Origin: Pseudonocardia sediminis | GTDB lineage: Bacteria; Actinomycetota; Actinomycetes; Mycobacteriales; Pseudonocardiaceae | DNA length: 64,000 nt | Assembly: GCF_004217185.1 (NCBI RefSeq) | Contig: NZ_SHKL01000001.1 | Location: forward strand, 495,001-559,000 | Direction of reading: 5' to 3' | Shown: positions 56,859 through 64,000 of the stretch, in pieces | How positions within the stretch are numbered: the stretch's first letter is position 1 | Layout: each line of letters opens with the position of its first letter | Position numbers and translations under genes: made by a program | Notes under the pieces: generated by a model | Told to the model about the DNA's origin: nothing | Databases searched by the model: none | What the model saw: only the letters and a program-made list of their open reading frames with translations

Positions 56859-58094
56859 ATGGCAGGCGAGCGGGCCCTCGGGCCGAGCGAACGGGTGCAG
56901 GACTACACGGCCCGGTTCGGCCGGTTCCTGGCCGAGCAGGTCGAACCGCTGGAGGCCGAGCTCGCCACGAAGGGCCTCGGCACCGTCTGGGCGCCGGCGC
57001 TCGACGACGCGGGCCGCATGCACCGCGACGTCTGGGAGACCCGGCGCGAGGTGCAGCGCCGCTCCGCCGCGGCCGGGCTCTACAACCCGCACGTGAGCGC
57101 CGACGTGGGTGGTGGCGGATTCACCCGGGTCGAGATGCAGCACGTCGAGGAGTACGTCTACCGCACCGCCGGGCTCGGGCTGGGCCTGTGCGGGCTGGCC
57201 TGGACCGAGGGCGCCAACCCGGCGATCGAGCACTGCTCCGACGCCGCGCGCGGCCGCTACCTCGACCCGCTGATGGCCGGCGAGATCTCCGCGGCGTTCG
57301 CGAACACCGAGACCTCGGTCGGCACCGACGTGCTCGCGATGGAGACCTCCGCGCGCCGCGACGGCTCGGACTGGATCCTCGACGGGAACAAGGCCTGGAT
57401 CACCAACGCGCACTTCGCCGACGTCCTGCAGGTCGTCGCCGTCACCGAGCCCGGAGCCGGGACCCGCTCGCTGACGATGTTCCTGGTCGACGCGGACGCG
57501 CCCGGCGTCACCCGCGGCCGCGACATCCCCACGATGCTCGGCGACGGGCTCACCGGCGAGCTCGGATTCGACGGCGTCCGGGTGCCGGCCGAGAACGTGG
57601 TGCGCGAGGTCGGCGACGGGTTCGCGCTGGCCATGTCGTGGATCAACTGGCGGCGGCTGTGCCGGGGCGGCATGTGCGCCGGCTGGGGGTACTGGCTGCT
57701 CGACCGCGCGCTGGACCGGGCGCGCACCCGGCAGTCCGGCGGGCGCCCGATCGCCGACCTGCAAGCCGTGCAGCATCTGCTCGCCGACATCGACGCCGAC
57801 ATCTACGCGGCGCGCTCGGCGTCCCTCCTCGCGCAGGCGGAGCTGGACGAGCTCGGCCCGTACGCCATCCCGCTGCACCACGACGCGCCGCGCCTGATCA
57901 GCCTGATCAAGGTGATCAACGACGAGGCGTTCTTCCGGGTCGCCGACAACGCGCTGCAGGTGCACGGCGGTACCGGCCTGCTGCAGAACTCGCCGGAGGA
58001 GAAGCTGTTCCGGGTCGCGCGGAACCTGAAGATCCCGGCCGGGACGGTGGAGATCCAGCGCAACGCGATCGCGCGCGGGCTGCTGCGTCGATGA
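56859..58094 (+). CDS. acyl-CoA dehydrogenase
   Basis: 411 aa from ATG 56859 with GGGGAAGGA upstream; a frame from 56772 adds unlike residues. Flavin fold markers: AFANTETSVGTDVLAMETSA, KAWITNAHFADVLQVVAVTE, and LQVHGGTGLLQNSPEEKLFRVARNLKI near the end. Crotonobetainyl/short-branched-chain relatives look closest, substrate unknown. First of three genes joined by 4-nt ATGA overlaps. Confidence 0.88.
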   Translation: MAGERALGPSERVQDYTARFGRFLAEQVEPLEAELATKGLGTVWAPALDDAGRMHRDVWETRREVQRRSAAAGLYNPHVSADVGGGGFTRVEMQHVEEYVYRTAGLGLGLCGLAWTEGANPAIEHCSDAARGRYLDPLMAGEISAAFANTETSVGTDVLAMETSARRDGSDWILDGNKAWITNAHFADVLQVVAVTEPGAGTRSLTMFLVDADAPGVTRGRDIPTMLGDGLTGELGFDGVRVPAENVVREVGDGFALAMSWINWRRLCRGGMCAGWGYWLLDRALDRARTRQSGGRPIADLQAVQHLLADIDADIYAARSASLLAQAELDELGPYAIPLHHDAPRLISLIKVINDEAFFRVADNALQVHGGTGLLQNSPEEKLFRVARNLKIPAGTVEIQRNAIARGLLRR

Positions 58095-58630
58095 CGCCCC
58101 TCGGCTGCGTGACCGGCCGTTTCCAGCCGGTCCACGACCAGCACCTGGAGCTGGTCGGGCTGGCCCTGCGGGAGTGCGCGCACGTGATCGTCGCGGTCAC
58201 CAACCCGGACTCCGGTGCCCGGCACACCGAACCGACGTCGGCGCACCGGCACACGCCGGCGGCGAACCCGTTCTCCTACGTCGAGCGCGCCTGGCTGCTC
58301 GACGCCGCGCTGCGCGGGGCGGGACTGGCGGAGGTGACGACCGTCGTCCCGTTCGACCTGACCCGTCCACAGGTGTGGACGGAGTACGTGCCGCTGCGCG
58401 CCCGGCAGTACGTGCGCGTCTACTCGGACTGGGAGCGGGAGAAGGCCGACCGCCTGGCCGCGGGCGGTTACCCGCTGACGGTGCTCGACGGCGATCCCGC
58501 GACGAAGGTCGACGCCACCGACATCCGTGCCGCGCTCGCGTCCGGGACGGGGTGGGAGGGCCTGGTGCCGCCCGCGACCGTGCCGGTGCTGCGGGAGCTG
58601 CTCGACGCCGTCCCCCTGGGCCGGCGATGA
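58091..58630 (+). CDS. NMNAT-like nucleotidyltransferase
   Basis: 179 aa. Class I adenylyltransferase signature GRFQPVHDQHL (HxxH) at the start and VDATDIRAAL in place of ISSTxIR near residue 140, as in nicotinamide-nucleotide adenylyltransferases. It probably transfers AMP to a phosphorylated substrate. Coupled to both neighbours by 4-nt overlaps. Confidence 0.8.
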   Translation: MTPLGCVTGRFQPVHDQHLELVGLALRECAHVIVAVTNPDSGARHTEPTSAHRHTPAANPFSYVERAWLLDAALRGAGLAEVTTVVPFDLTRPQVWTEYVPLRARQYVRVYSDWEREKADRLAAGGYPLTVLDGDPATKVDATDIRAALASGTGWEGLVPPATVPVLRELLDAVPLGRR

Positions 58631-59994
58631 GGACGCCCGGCTACGGCGAGGGCCAGCCCCGCCTCGACGACGACCGGCTGCCGGTCGTGCTGGTCGTCCT
58701 CGACGGCCTGGGCGACCGCCCGATCCCCGAGCTGGGCGGCGCGACCCCGTCCGAGGCGGCGCACACCCCGCACCTCGACGCGCTCGCCGCCCGCGGCTGC
58801 TCCGGGTGGCACGTGCCGTTCGGGTGGGGTGCCGCGCCGGCGTCCGAGCTCGCGCACTGGGCGATGTTCGGGTTCGCGCCGGTGCCGTTCCCGGGCCGGG
58901 CGGTGCTGGAGGCGACCGGCGCCGGGATCGAGGTGCCGGAGTCCACCGCGGTGACGCACGCGGCGCTGCGGACGTCGCAGGTCGGTGACGACGGCCGGGT
59001 GTGGATCACCGGCCGGGTCGCCCGCGACGACGGCGACGCCGCGTCCGCACTGCTCACGGCCCTGGCGCCGGTCTGTGCGCGGCACGGTGCCCGGCTGCTG
59101 CCGCTCGGCGGGCGCGGGGAGTCGCTGCTCGTGCTCGACGGGCACCGCAGCGGCGCGGTCACCGACTCCGACCCGTTCTTCGAGGACCGCCACCCGTGGC
59201 TGCGGGTGCGAGCGTGCGAGCCGGGCGGTGACGTCCTGGCGCTGCCGGATCCGGCCGGCGCCGACGTCACGGCCGAGATGCTCACCGCGTTGCTGCGCGA
59301 GGCCCGTGCGGTGCTGCAGGTCCATCCGGTCAACGCCGCCCGGGCCGACCGGGGGCTGCCGCCGCTGGACGTGCTCACCACCAAGTGGTCCGGGTCCCGC
59401 GAGCCGCTGCCGACGTTCACCGAGCAGGTCGGGATCCCCGGCGCGGCGGTGACCAGCACGCGTCTGTACCGGGGGATCGCGGGGGTGCTCGGGATGGCGC
59501 AGCGCCACGTCGCGCCCGTCGCCGACCTCGCCGCCGACATCCGGGCCCGCCTCGCCGTCGCCGACGAGCTGATCGCCGACGGGGCGGGCTTCGTACACGT
59601 GCACACCAAGGCCACCGACGAGGCCGGTCACACGAAGGACCCCTACGCCAAGCGGGACGTGCTGGAGGCGCTGGACCGGGGCCTGGACGGGCTCGACGCG
59701 CTCGCCGGACGCGCGGTCGTCGCCGTCACCGGGGACCACGCCACCCCGTCGACGGGCGGCGTCCTGCACACCGGCGACCCGACGCCGCTGGTGGTGGCCG
59801 GACCGACGGTCCGGGCCGACCCGGTGACCGCGTTCGGCGAGGCCCCGGCCGCGTCCGGCTGGTACGGCACGTTGCGGGCCTCCGAGCTCCTCCCGCTGCT
59901 GCTCGGGCACGCCAACCGTCCGACGTTCCTCGGGCACCGGCCCACCCCGCGGCGCGGCGTCGCCCTCCCGGACATACCGGAGCCGATGCTCTGA
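58627..59994 (+). CDS. ApgM-like alkaline-phosphatase-superfamily protein
   Basis: 455 aa. Resembles archaeal-type cofactor-independent phosphoglycerate mutase: N-terminal VVLVVLDGLGDRPIPELGG and TPSEAAHTPHLDALA, and C-terminal TGDHATPSTGGVLHTGDPTP with metal ligands. The nucleophile region reads PASELAHWAMFG instead of the usual GSD, so Ser is kept but the next Asp is Glu. It may be a mutase or a phosphatase on another substrate. Third gene of the coupled trio. Confidence 0.8.
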   Translation: MRTPGYGEGQPRLDDDRLPVVLVVLDGLGDRPIPELGGATPSEAAHTPHLDALAARGCSGWHVPFGWGAAPASELAHWAMFGFAPVPFPGRAVLEATGAGIEVPESTAVTHAALRTSQVGDDGRVWITGRVARDDGDAASALLTALAPVCARHGARLLPLGGRGESLLVLDGHRSGAVTDSDPFFEDRHPWLRVRACEPGGDVLALPDPAGADVTAEMLTALLREARAVLQVHPVNAARADRGLPPLDVLTTKWSGSREPLPTFTEQVGIPGAAVTSTRLYRGIAGVLGMAQRHVAPVADLAADIRARLAVADELIADGAGFVHVHTKATDEAGHTKDPYAKRDVLEALDRGLDGLDALAGRAVVAVTGDHATPSTGGVLHTGDPTPLVVAGPTVRADPVTAFGEAPAASGWYGTLRASELLPLLLGHANRPTFLGHRPTPRRGVALPDIPEPML

Positions 59995-60010
59995 CCGGCC
60001 CGTCGCGGGG

Positions 60011-60610
60011 TCAGCGCCCGGTGCGGGAGACCACCCGGTCGATCAGGCCGTACCCGATCGCCTCGTCGGGGGTGAACCACCGGTCACGGTCGGAGTCCGC
60101 GACGACCTGCTCCACCGACTGCCCGGTGTGCTCCGCGATCAGCTCGGCCAGCTCCCGCTTCTGCCGGCTGATCTGCTCGGAACGGATCCGCACGTCGGAC
60201 GCGGTGCCGCCGAGCCCTCCGCTGGGCTGGTGCATCATGATCTTGGAGTGCGGCAGCGCCGAGCGCTTTCCGGGAGCGCCGGCGCAGAGCAGGAACTGCC
60301 CCATCGACGCCGCCGTCCCCTGCGCGACGGTCGCGACGTCCGGCCCGATCGACTGCATCGTGTCGTAGATCGCCATCCCGGCGCTGATCGACCCGCCCGC
60401 CGAGTTGATGTAGAGCCCGATGTCGCGACGCGGGTCCTCGCCGGCGAGCAGCAGGAGCTGCGAGCACACCGTGTTCGCGACCTCGTCGTCGATCTCCCGG
60501 CCGAGCATGACGATCCGCTGGCCGAGCAGGCGGTCGGCGAGCGGGTCACCGGAGCCCGCACCCCCGGCCGGGCCGATCGACCGGACGTCGCTGCGTGATG
60601 GGTGGTCCAT
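60011..60610 (-). CDS. clpP: ATP-dependent Clp protease proteolytic subunit
   Basis: 199 aa. Catalytic triad is complete: Ser in GTAASMGQ (about 105), His in MMHQPSGG (about 128) and Asp late in the chain. It stands alone, without the clpP1-clpP2-clpX arrangement, so it is probably an additional paralogue. The start ATG 60610 follows GAGGGACG on the minus strand. Confidence 0.92.
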   Translation of the reverse strand: MDHPSRSDVRSIGPAGGAGSGDPLADRLLGQRIVMLGREIDDEVANTVCSQLLLLAGEDPRRDIGLYINSAGGSISAGMAIYDTMQSIGPDVATVAQGTAASMGQFLLCAGAPGKRSALPHSKIMMHQPSGGLGGTASDVRIRSEQISRQKRELAELIAEHTGQSVEQVVADSDRDRWFTPDEAIGYGLIDRVVSRTGR

Positions 60611-60844
60611 GCACGTCCCTCCTCGTCGTGCGCCCGCGGAACGCGGACGCGATCCCGACCCTAGGCACGACGATCGGCGGCCAGGCGCGGTTTCGCCGGG
60701 GGAGGAGCCGTTTCACCGTGGGCGGAACGCGCGGGCGCACAGGGCCGGTACATGCCCGACGGTGCCGGGACGACGCCCGTCCGTCCCCTCGCCTCCGGCG
60801 AAATCCGGCTGCCTCCGGGCCGCCCGGCCGGGACCATCGGTCCC

Positions 60845-61579
60845 GTGACCACGATCGAGGACGTGTTCTGGGCTGCACACGACGGTCTGCCCCGGGAGGC
60901 ACCCGGTTCGGCCGCGACGACGGAGCTGCTGCTGCGCCTGGCCGGACCGCTCCCGGCCGCGCCGCGGATCGTCGACATCGGGTGCGGGACCGGACCCGCC
61001 ACCCTGGCACTGGCGGAGGCGACCGGGGGCACCGTCGACGCGGTCGACCTGCACGAGCCGTTCCTGGCGCGGCTCCGCGACGCAGCCGACGCGGCCGGAC
61101 TGGGGGACCGTGTCCGTACGGTTCCCGCCCCGATGCAGGACCTGCCGCTGCCCGACGGCGGCGCCGACCTGGTCTGGGCCGAGGGCTCCGCCTACATCAT
61201 GGGCTTCGACGCGGCCCTGCGGTCCTGGCGGCGCCTGCTCGCGCCCGGCGGTGTCCTGGTGCTCACCGAGGCCGAGTGGACGACACAGGATCCCGCGCCG
61301 GGTGCCCGGGCGTTCTGGGACGAGGGCTACCCGGGGATGCGCGACACCGCCGGGAACGTGGCCGCCGCGTCGGCCGCGGGCTGGACCGTCGCCGCGACCT
61401 ATCTGCTGCCCGACGACGACTGGGACGGCTACTACGGGCCTCTGGCCGCGCGCCTGGACGAACTCGGCCGCGCGGGCACCGACCCGGCCCTGCTCGCCGA
61501 GGTCGGACGGGAGATCGACGTCCGTCGCGAGCACGGCGCCGACTACGGCTACACCGCCTACGTGCTGCGGCCGCGCTGA
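60845..61579 (+). CDS. class I SAM-dependent methyltransferase
   Basis: 244 aa from GTG 60845; ATG 60752 is an alternative giving 31 more residues. Rossmann SAM site IVDIGCGTGPAT, then DAVDLHEPFL, MQDLPLPDGGADLVWAEGSAY and LLAPGGVLVLTE. Methyl acceptor unknown. Divergent from clpP. Confidence 0.85.
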   Translation: MTTIEDVFWAAHDGLPREAPGSAATTELLLRLAGPLPAAPRIVDIGCGTGPATLALAEATGGTVDAVDLHEPFLARLRDAADAAGLGDRVRTVPAPMQDLPLPDGGADLVWAEGSAYIMGFDAALRSWRRLLAPGGVLVLTEAEWTTQDPAPGARAFWDEGYPGMRDTAGNVAAASAAGWTVAATYLLPDDDWDGYYGPLAARLDELGRAGTDPALLAEVGREIDVRREHGADYGYTAYVLRPR

Positions 61580-61620
61580 CCCATGAGCCGGGACCCGCGC
61601 CGCCGCAGCACGCGCGCGGG

Positions 61621-62661
61621 TCAGCCGATGGTGCGCTCCAGGACCGACGGGTCGTCGGCGAGCTTCAACGGCAGGTCGAACAGTGCGAACAGGTCCGTGT
61701 TCAGGAAGTTGGTCAGACCGACGATCTTGTCGCCCTCGATCCGCAGCGCGTTGATCGCCCAGGCCTCGTACTCGCCGTTCGGGCCGGACGGCTTCCACTG
61801 CGCGAACCCGACGGTCCCGTTGAGCTCGATCGGGGCGACCTTCGAGCCGCGGCACCCGGCGCCGGGGCCGGTGGTGATCCAGGCCATGACGTCGTCGCGG
61901 CCCTTGAGCCACAGGTCCAGCGGCGGCATGTTCTGCTCCACGTCCTCGTGCAGCAGCGCCGTCAGCGCCTCCATGTCGAACGCCTCGAACGCGGCCATGT
62001 ACTTGAGCAGCAGCTCGGTGTGCGCCTGGTCCATCTCACCGTTGCCGGGCGCGGCCTCGCTGATCCCGCTGTCGTTCAGCGTGGCCCGCGCCCGCTGCAG
62101 CGCGCTGTTCACCGACGCCACCGACGTCCCCAGCAGGTCGGCGACCTCGCTCGCCTTCCAGCACAGCACCTCGCGCAGGATCAGCACCGCGCGCTGACGG
62201 GCCGGCAGGTGCTGCAGCGCGGCGACGAACGCGAGCCGGATCGTCTCCTTGGCCACGGCCTTGTCCGCCGGGTCCCCGGCCGGGGACGACACGCGCGCGT
62301 CGGGCATCGGCTCCAGCCAGTCCGAGTCCGGCAGCGGCTCGCGGATCGACTCGGCGACCGGCGCCGACGGGCCACCGAAGTCCATCGGCACCGCACGGCG
62401 CTTGCGGCCGTTGAGCGCGTCGATGCAGACGTTGGTGGCGATCCGGTAGAGCCAGGACCGCAGCGACGACCGCCCGTCGAACTTCGCCAGGCCCTTCCAG
62501 GCCCGGATCATCGTCTCCTGGACCGCGTCCTCGGCCTCGAACGCCGAGCCGACCATCCGGTAGCAGTACCCGGTCAGCTCGCGCCGGTGGTCCTCGATCC
62601 GCGCCTCCATCGGACGCTCGTCGACCTCACCGGTGGCCGGGTTCACGGTCGGAGCGCTCAT
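61621..62661 (-). CDS. ECF sigma factor with SnoaL-like domain (SigG-type)
   Basis: 346 aa. Sigma region 2 (about 20-90: YCYRMVGSAFEAEDAVQETMIRAW), region 4 (about 150-205: LPARQRAVLILREVLCWKASEVADLLGTSVASVNSALQRA), then a SnoaL-like barrel (about 215-340). That fusion is typical of the SigG/SigJ groups, in which the C-terminal domain modulates activity and no separate anti-sigma factor is present. Target promoters unknown. Confidence 0.9.
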   Translation of the reverse strand: MSAPTVNPATGEVDERPMEARIEDHRRELTGYCYRMVGSAFEAEDAVQETMIRAWKGLAKFDGRSSLRSWLYRIATNVCIDALNGRKRRAVPMDFGGPSAPVAESIREPLPDSDWLEPMPDARVSSPAGDPADKAVAKETIRLAFVAALQHLPARQRAVLILREVLCWKASEVADLLGTSVASVNSALQRARATLNDSGISEAAPGNGEMDQAHTELLLKYMAAFEAFDMEALTALLHEDVEQNMPPLDLWLKGRDDVMAWITTGPGAGCRGSKVAPIELNGTVGFAQWKPSGPNGEYEAWAINALRIEGDKIVGLTNFLNTDLFALFDLPLKLADDPSVLERTIG

Positions 62662-62812
62662 GGCGGTTCCCCCTCGGAACGTCGCGCGCCACCGGACGTC
62701 GGGGGCGCAGAGGAGAGTGTGCCGTGCACCACCGACAGAACGGGAGGCCTTTGTCGACGAATCGACCGGAATCGAAGGGTCACCGGTCGTCGCGGTCTCT
62801 CGCCCGGACGGG

Positions 62813-63646
62813 CTACCGGATGGTGAAACCGGCGTCCACCGGCAGCATGACGCCGGTGACGTAGCGCGCCTCGTCCGAGGACAGCCACAGGATCGCGTTC
62901 GAGATGTCGACCGGGTCCACCCACGGGACCGGCAGCGCGTTGCTGGAGGCGAACGCCGGCTCGGCGGCCTCGCGCGTCGCGCCCTCCTCGCCGCCCAGGA
63001 ACAGTCCCCACGTCTTCTTGTTCTGGATCATCACGGTGTCCACGCCGGTCGGGTGCACGGTGTTGACGCGGATCGAGTGCTGGGCGAACTCGTTGGCCAG
63101 GGTCCGCATGATGCCGACGACGCCGTGCTTGGCCGCCGTGTAGTGCACCGTGTTCGGGACGCCCTTGATGCCGGCGGTCGAGCTGGTGATCACGATCGAG
63201 CCGCCGCGGCCACCGTCGATCAGGTGCGGCAGCGCGGCCCGGCACGTGTTCCAGACGCCGGTGAGGTTGGTGTCGATCATCTCGTGCCAGTCGTCGTCGC
63301 TGATCTCCAGCGCGGGGTGGATCTCGAAGATCCCGGCGTTCGCGCTGACGATGTCGAGCCGTCCCAGCTCGGCGACGCCGTCGTCGACGGCCGCGCGCAG
63401 GGCCGTGGAGTCCCGGACGTCGGCCACCCGGGAGACCACGCGGCGGTCCAGCTCCTCGACGAGCCGGACCGTCTCGGCGAGGTCCTCCTCGGTGGCCGGC
63501 GGGTACATGCCGACGCTGCGCATCGGGGCGCAGAGATCGATCGCGATGATGTCCGCGCCCTCGGCCGCCAGACGCAGCGCGTGGCTGCGTCCCTGGCTCC
63601 GTGCGGCCCCGGTGATCACGGCGACCTTGCCCTCGACCCTGCCCAT
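62813..63646 (-). CDS. mycofactocin-coupled SDR-family oxidoreductase
   Basis: 277 aa from ATG 63646 with GAGGAGA upstream. The glycine loop GAARSQGRSHALRLAAEGADIIAIDLC and the long insert before NAGI are those of the SDR subfamily that keeps its NAD bound and is reoxidised by mycofactocin. Catalytic Ser (TSSTAG) and YTAAK are intact. Its neighbour is an MftR-like gene, which supports the assignment. Substrate alcohol or ketone unknown. Confidence 0.85.
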   Translation of the reverse strand: MGRVEGKVAVITGAARSQGRSHALRLAAEGADIIAIDLCAPMRSVGMYPPATEEDLAETVRLVEELDRRVVSRVADVRDSTALRAAVDDGVAELGRLDIVSANAGIFEIHPALEISDDDWHEMIDTNLTGVWNTCRAALPHLIDGGRGGSIVITSSTAGIKGVPNTVHYTAAKHGVVGIMRTLANEFAQHSIRVNTVHPTGVDTVMIQNKKTWGLFLGGEEGATREAAEPAFASSNALPVPWVDPVDISNAILWLSSDEARYVTGVMLPVDAGFTIR

Positions 63647-63807
63647 CGCAGTCTCCTCACGTCCACGGGTCCCGCCGTTGGAACCCGCCACCGACCGTAC
63701 GTTTGGCAGGCCGGATTTGTCTCCGGTCCGTGACCACCCGGTTCGCCGACGTGGGATGCTCGTCGCAGCCGCCGCGCGGGCGGACGGGAGCGGTGGGGAC
63801 GGCGGGG

Positions 63808-64000
63808 ATGTCGGCGACGACCGAGGACGAGGCCACCGGGGTGCGGCGTGCCGGACGCCGACCCGTCACGTCCCGGTTCGAGATCGAGCACATCGCGCTG
63901 GAGATGTTCAGCGAGCAGGGGTTCGACCACACCACCGTCGACGACATCGCGCACGCGGCGGGCATCGGCCGTCGTACGTTCTTCCGCTACTACGCCTCGA
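63808..64000 (+). CDS. TetR-family regulator, MftR-like (cut by window edge)
   Basis: 64 codons are present from ATG 63808 (GTG 63793 also in frame) and no stop is reached. HTH region: FEIEHIALEMFSEQGFDHTT then DDIAHAAGIGRRTFFRYYAS. The SRFEIEHIALEMFSEQGF and AAGIGRRTFFRY wording is close to mycofactocin regulators MftR. It is divergent from the mycofactocin-type SDR, so one or both may be under its control. Confidence 0.75.
   Translation, partial: MSATTEDEATGVRRAGRRPVTSRFEIEHIALEMFSEQGFDHTTVDDIAHAAGIGRRTFFRYYAS

Overview
The window looks like chromosome of a high-GC actinomycete. The evidence is the G+C-rich coding bias, frequent GTG starts, actinobacterial rRNA, a CsoR regulator of the mycobacterial type, mycofactocin-linked genes at the right edge and an actinomycete integrative element (AICE). 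Pseudonocardiaceae, perhaps Pseudonocardia, is my best guess, but no species can be read from the sequence.

Layout. Positions 1-3530 hold the end of an rRNA operon: 16S-23S spacer, 23S, 5S and a strong terminator. Positions 3550-42550 are mostly housekeeping and catabolic genes. They include pyrD, an S4-domain protein, SDRs, a lipid-kinase-like protein, amylomaltase, a large Thr/Pro/Asp-rich membrane protein with carboxypeptidase-regulatory-like folds, and a lipase. A very long (about 1845 aa) signalling protein fuses sensor-kinase-like, receiver, PAS/GAF, PP2C phosphatase, anti-sigma kinase and STAS domains. A cysteine dioxygenase-rhodanese operon is preceded by a tiny Cys-terminated leader ORF. 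Further on are acyl-CoA dehydrogenase, HrpA helicase, a Drr-type ABC exporter, MFS, two acyl-CoA synthetases, a ferredoxin, a lipoprotein esterase and a CsoR/CopZ copper pair.

Three tRNA genes (Glu, Asp, Phe) lie at 42552-42834. The 3' part of tRNA-Phe is the left attachment site of a roughly 10.6 kb integrated element ending at an exact 45-bp direct repeat at 53335-53379. The element encodes a tyrosine integrase, excisionase, FtsK/Tra-like DNA translocase, two small proteins, a HutC-type GntR regulator, a NUDIX hydrolase and an HUH rolling-circle replication initiator. Its cargo is three tightly overlapping genes of clearly lower G+C: a PD-(D/E)xK-like nuclease protein, a small middle protein, and an SMC/Rad50-like ABC ATPase with a CxxC...CxxC hook. 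I read this cargo as an ABC-three-component (ABC-3C) conflict or defence system. It is the most interesting system here. Pairs of 12-bp direct repeats inside both att sites look like integrase arm sites, and a large inverted repeat lies at the 3' end of the replication gene.

Positions 53390-64000 return to chromosomal genes: a membrane-anchored subtilisin-inhibitor-like protein, an EEP-family nuclease/phosphatase-like protein, a membrane protein with a MerR regulator, and a translationally coupled trio (acyl-CoA dehydrogenase, NMNAT-like nucleotidyltransferase, ApgM-like phosphatase-superfamily protein). A lone ClpP, a methyltransferase, a SigG-like ECF sigma factor and a mycofactocin-type SDR follow. 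Last comes the 5' end of a TetR regulator that resembles MftR, so a mycofactocin locus may begin just beyond the edge.
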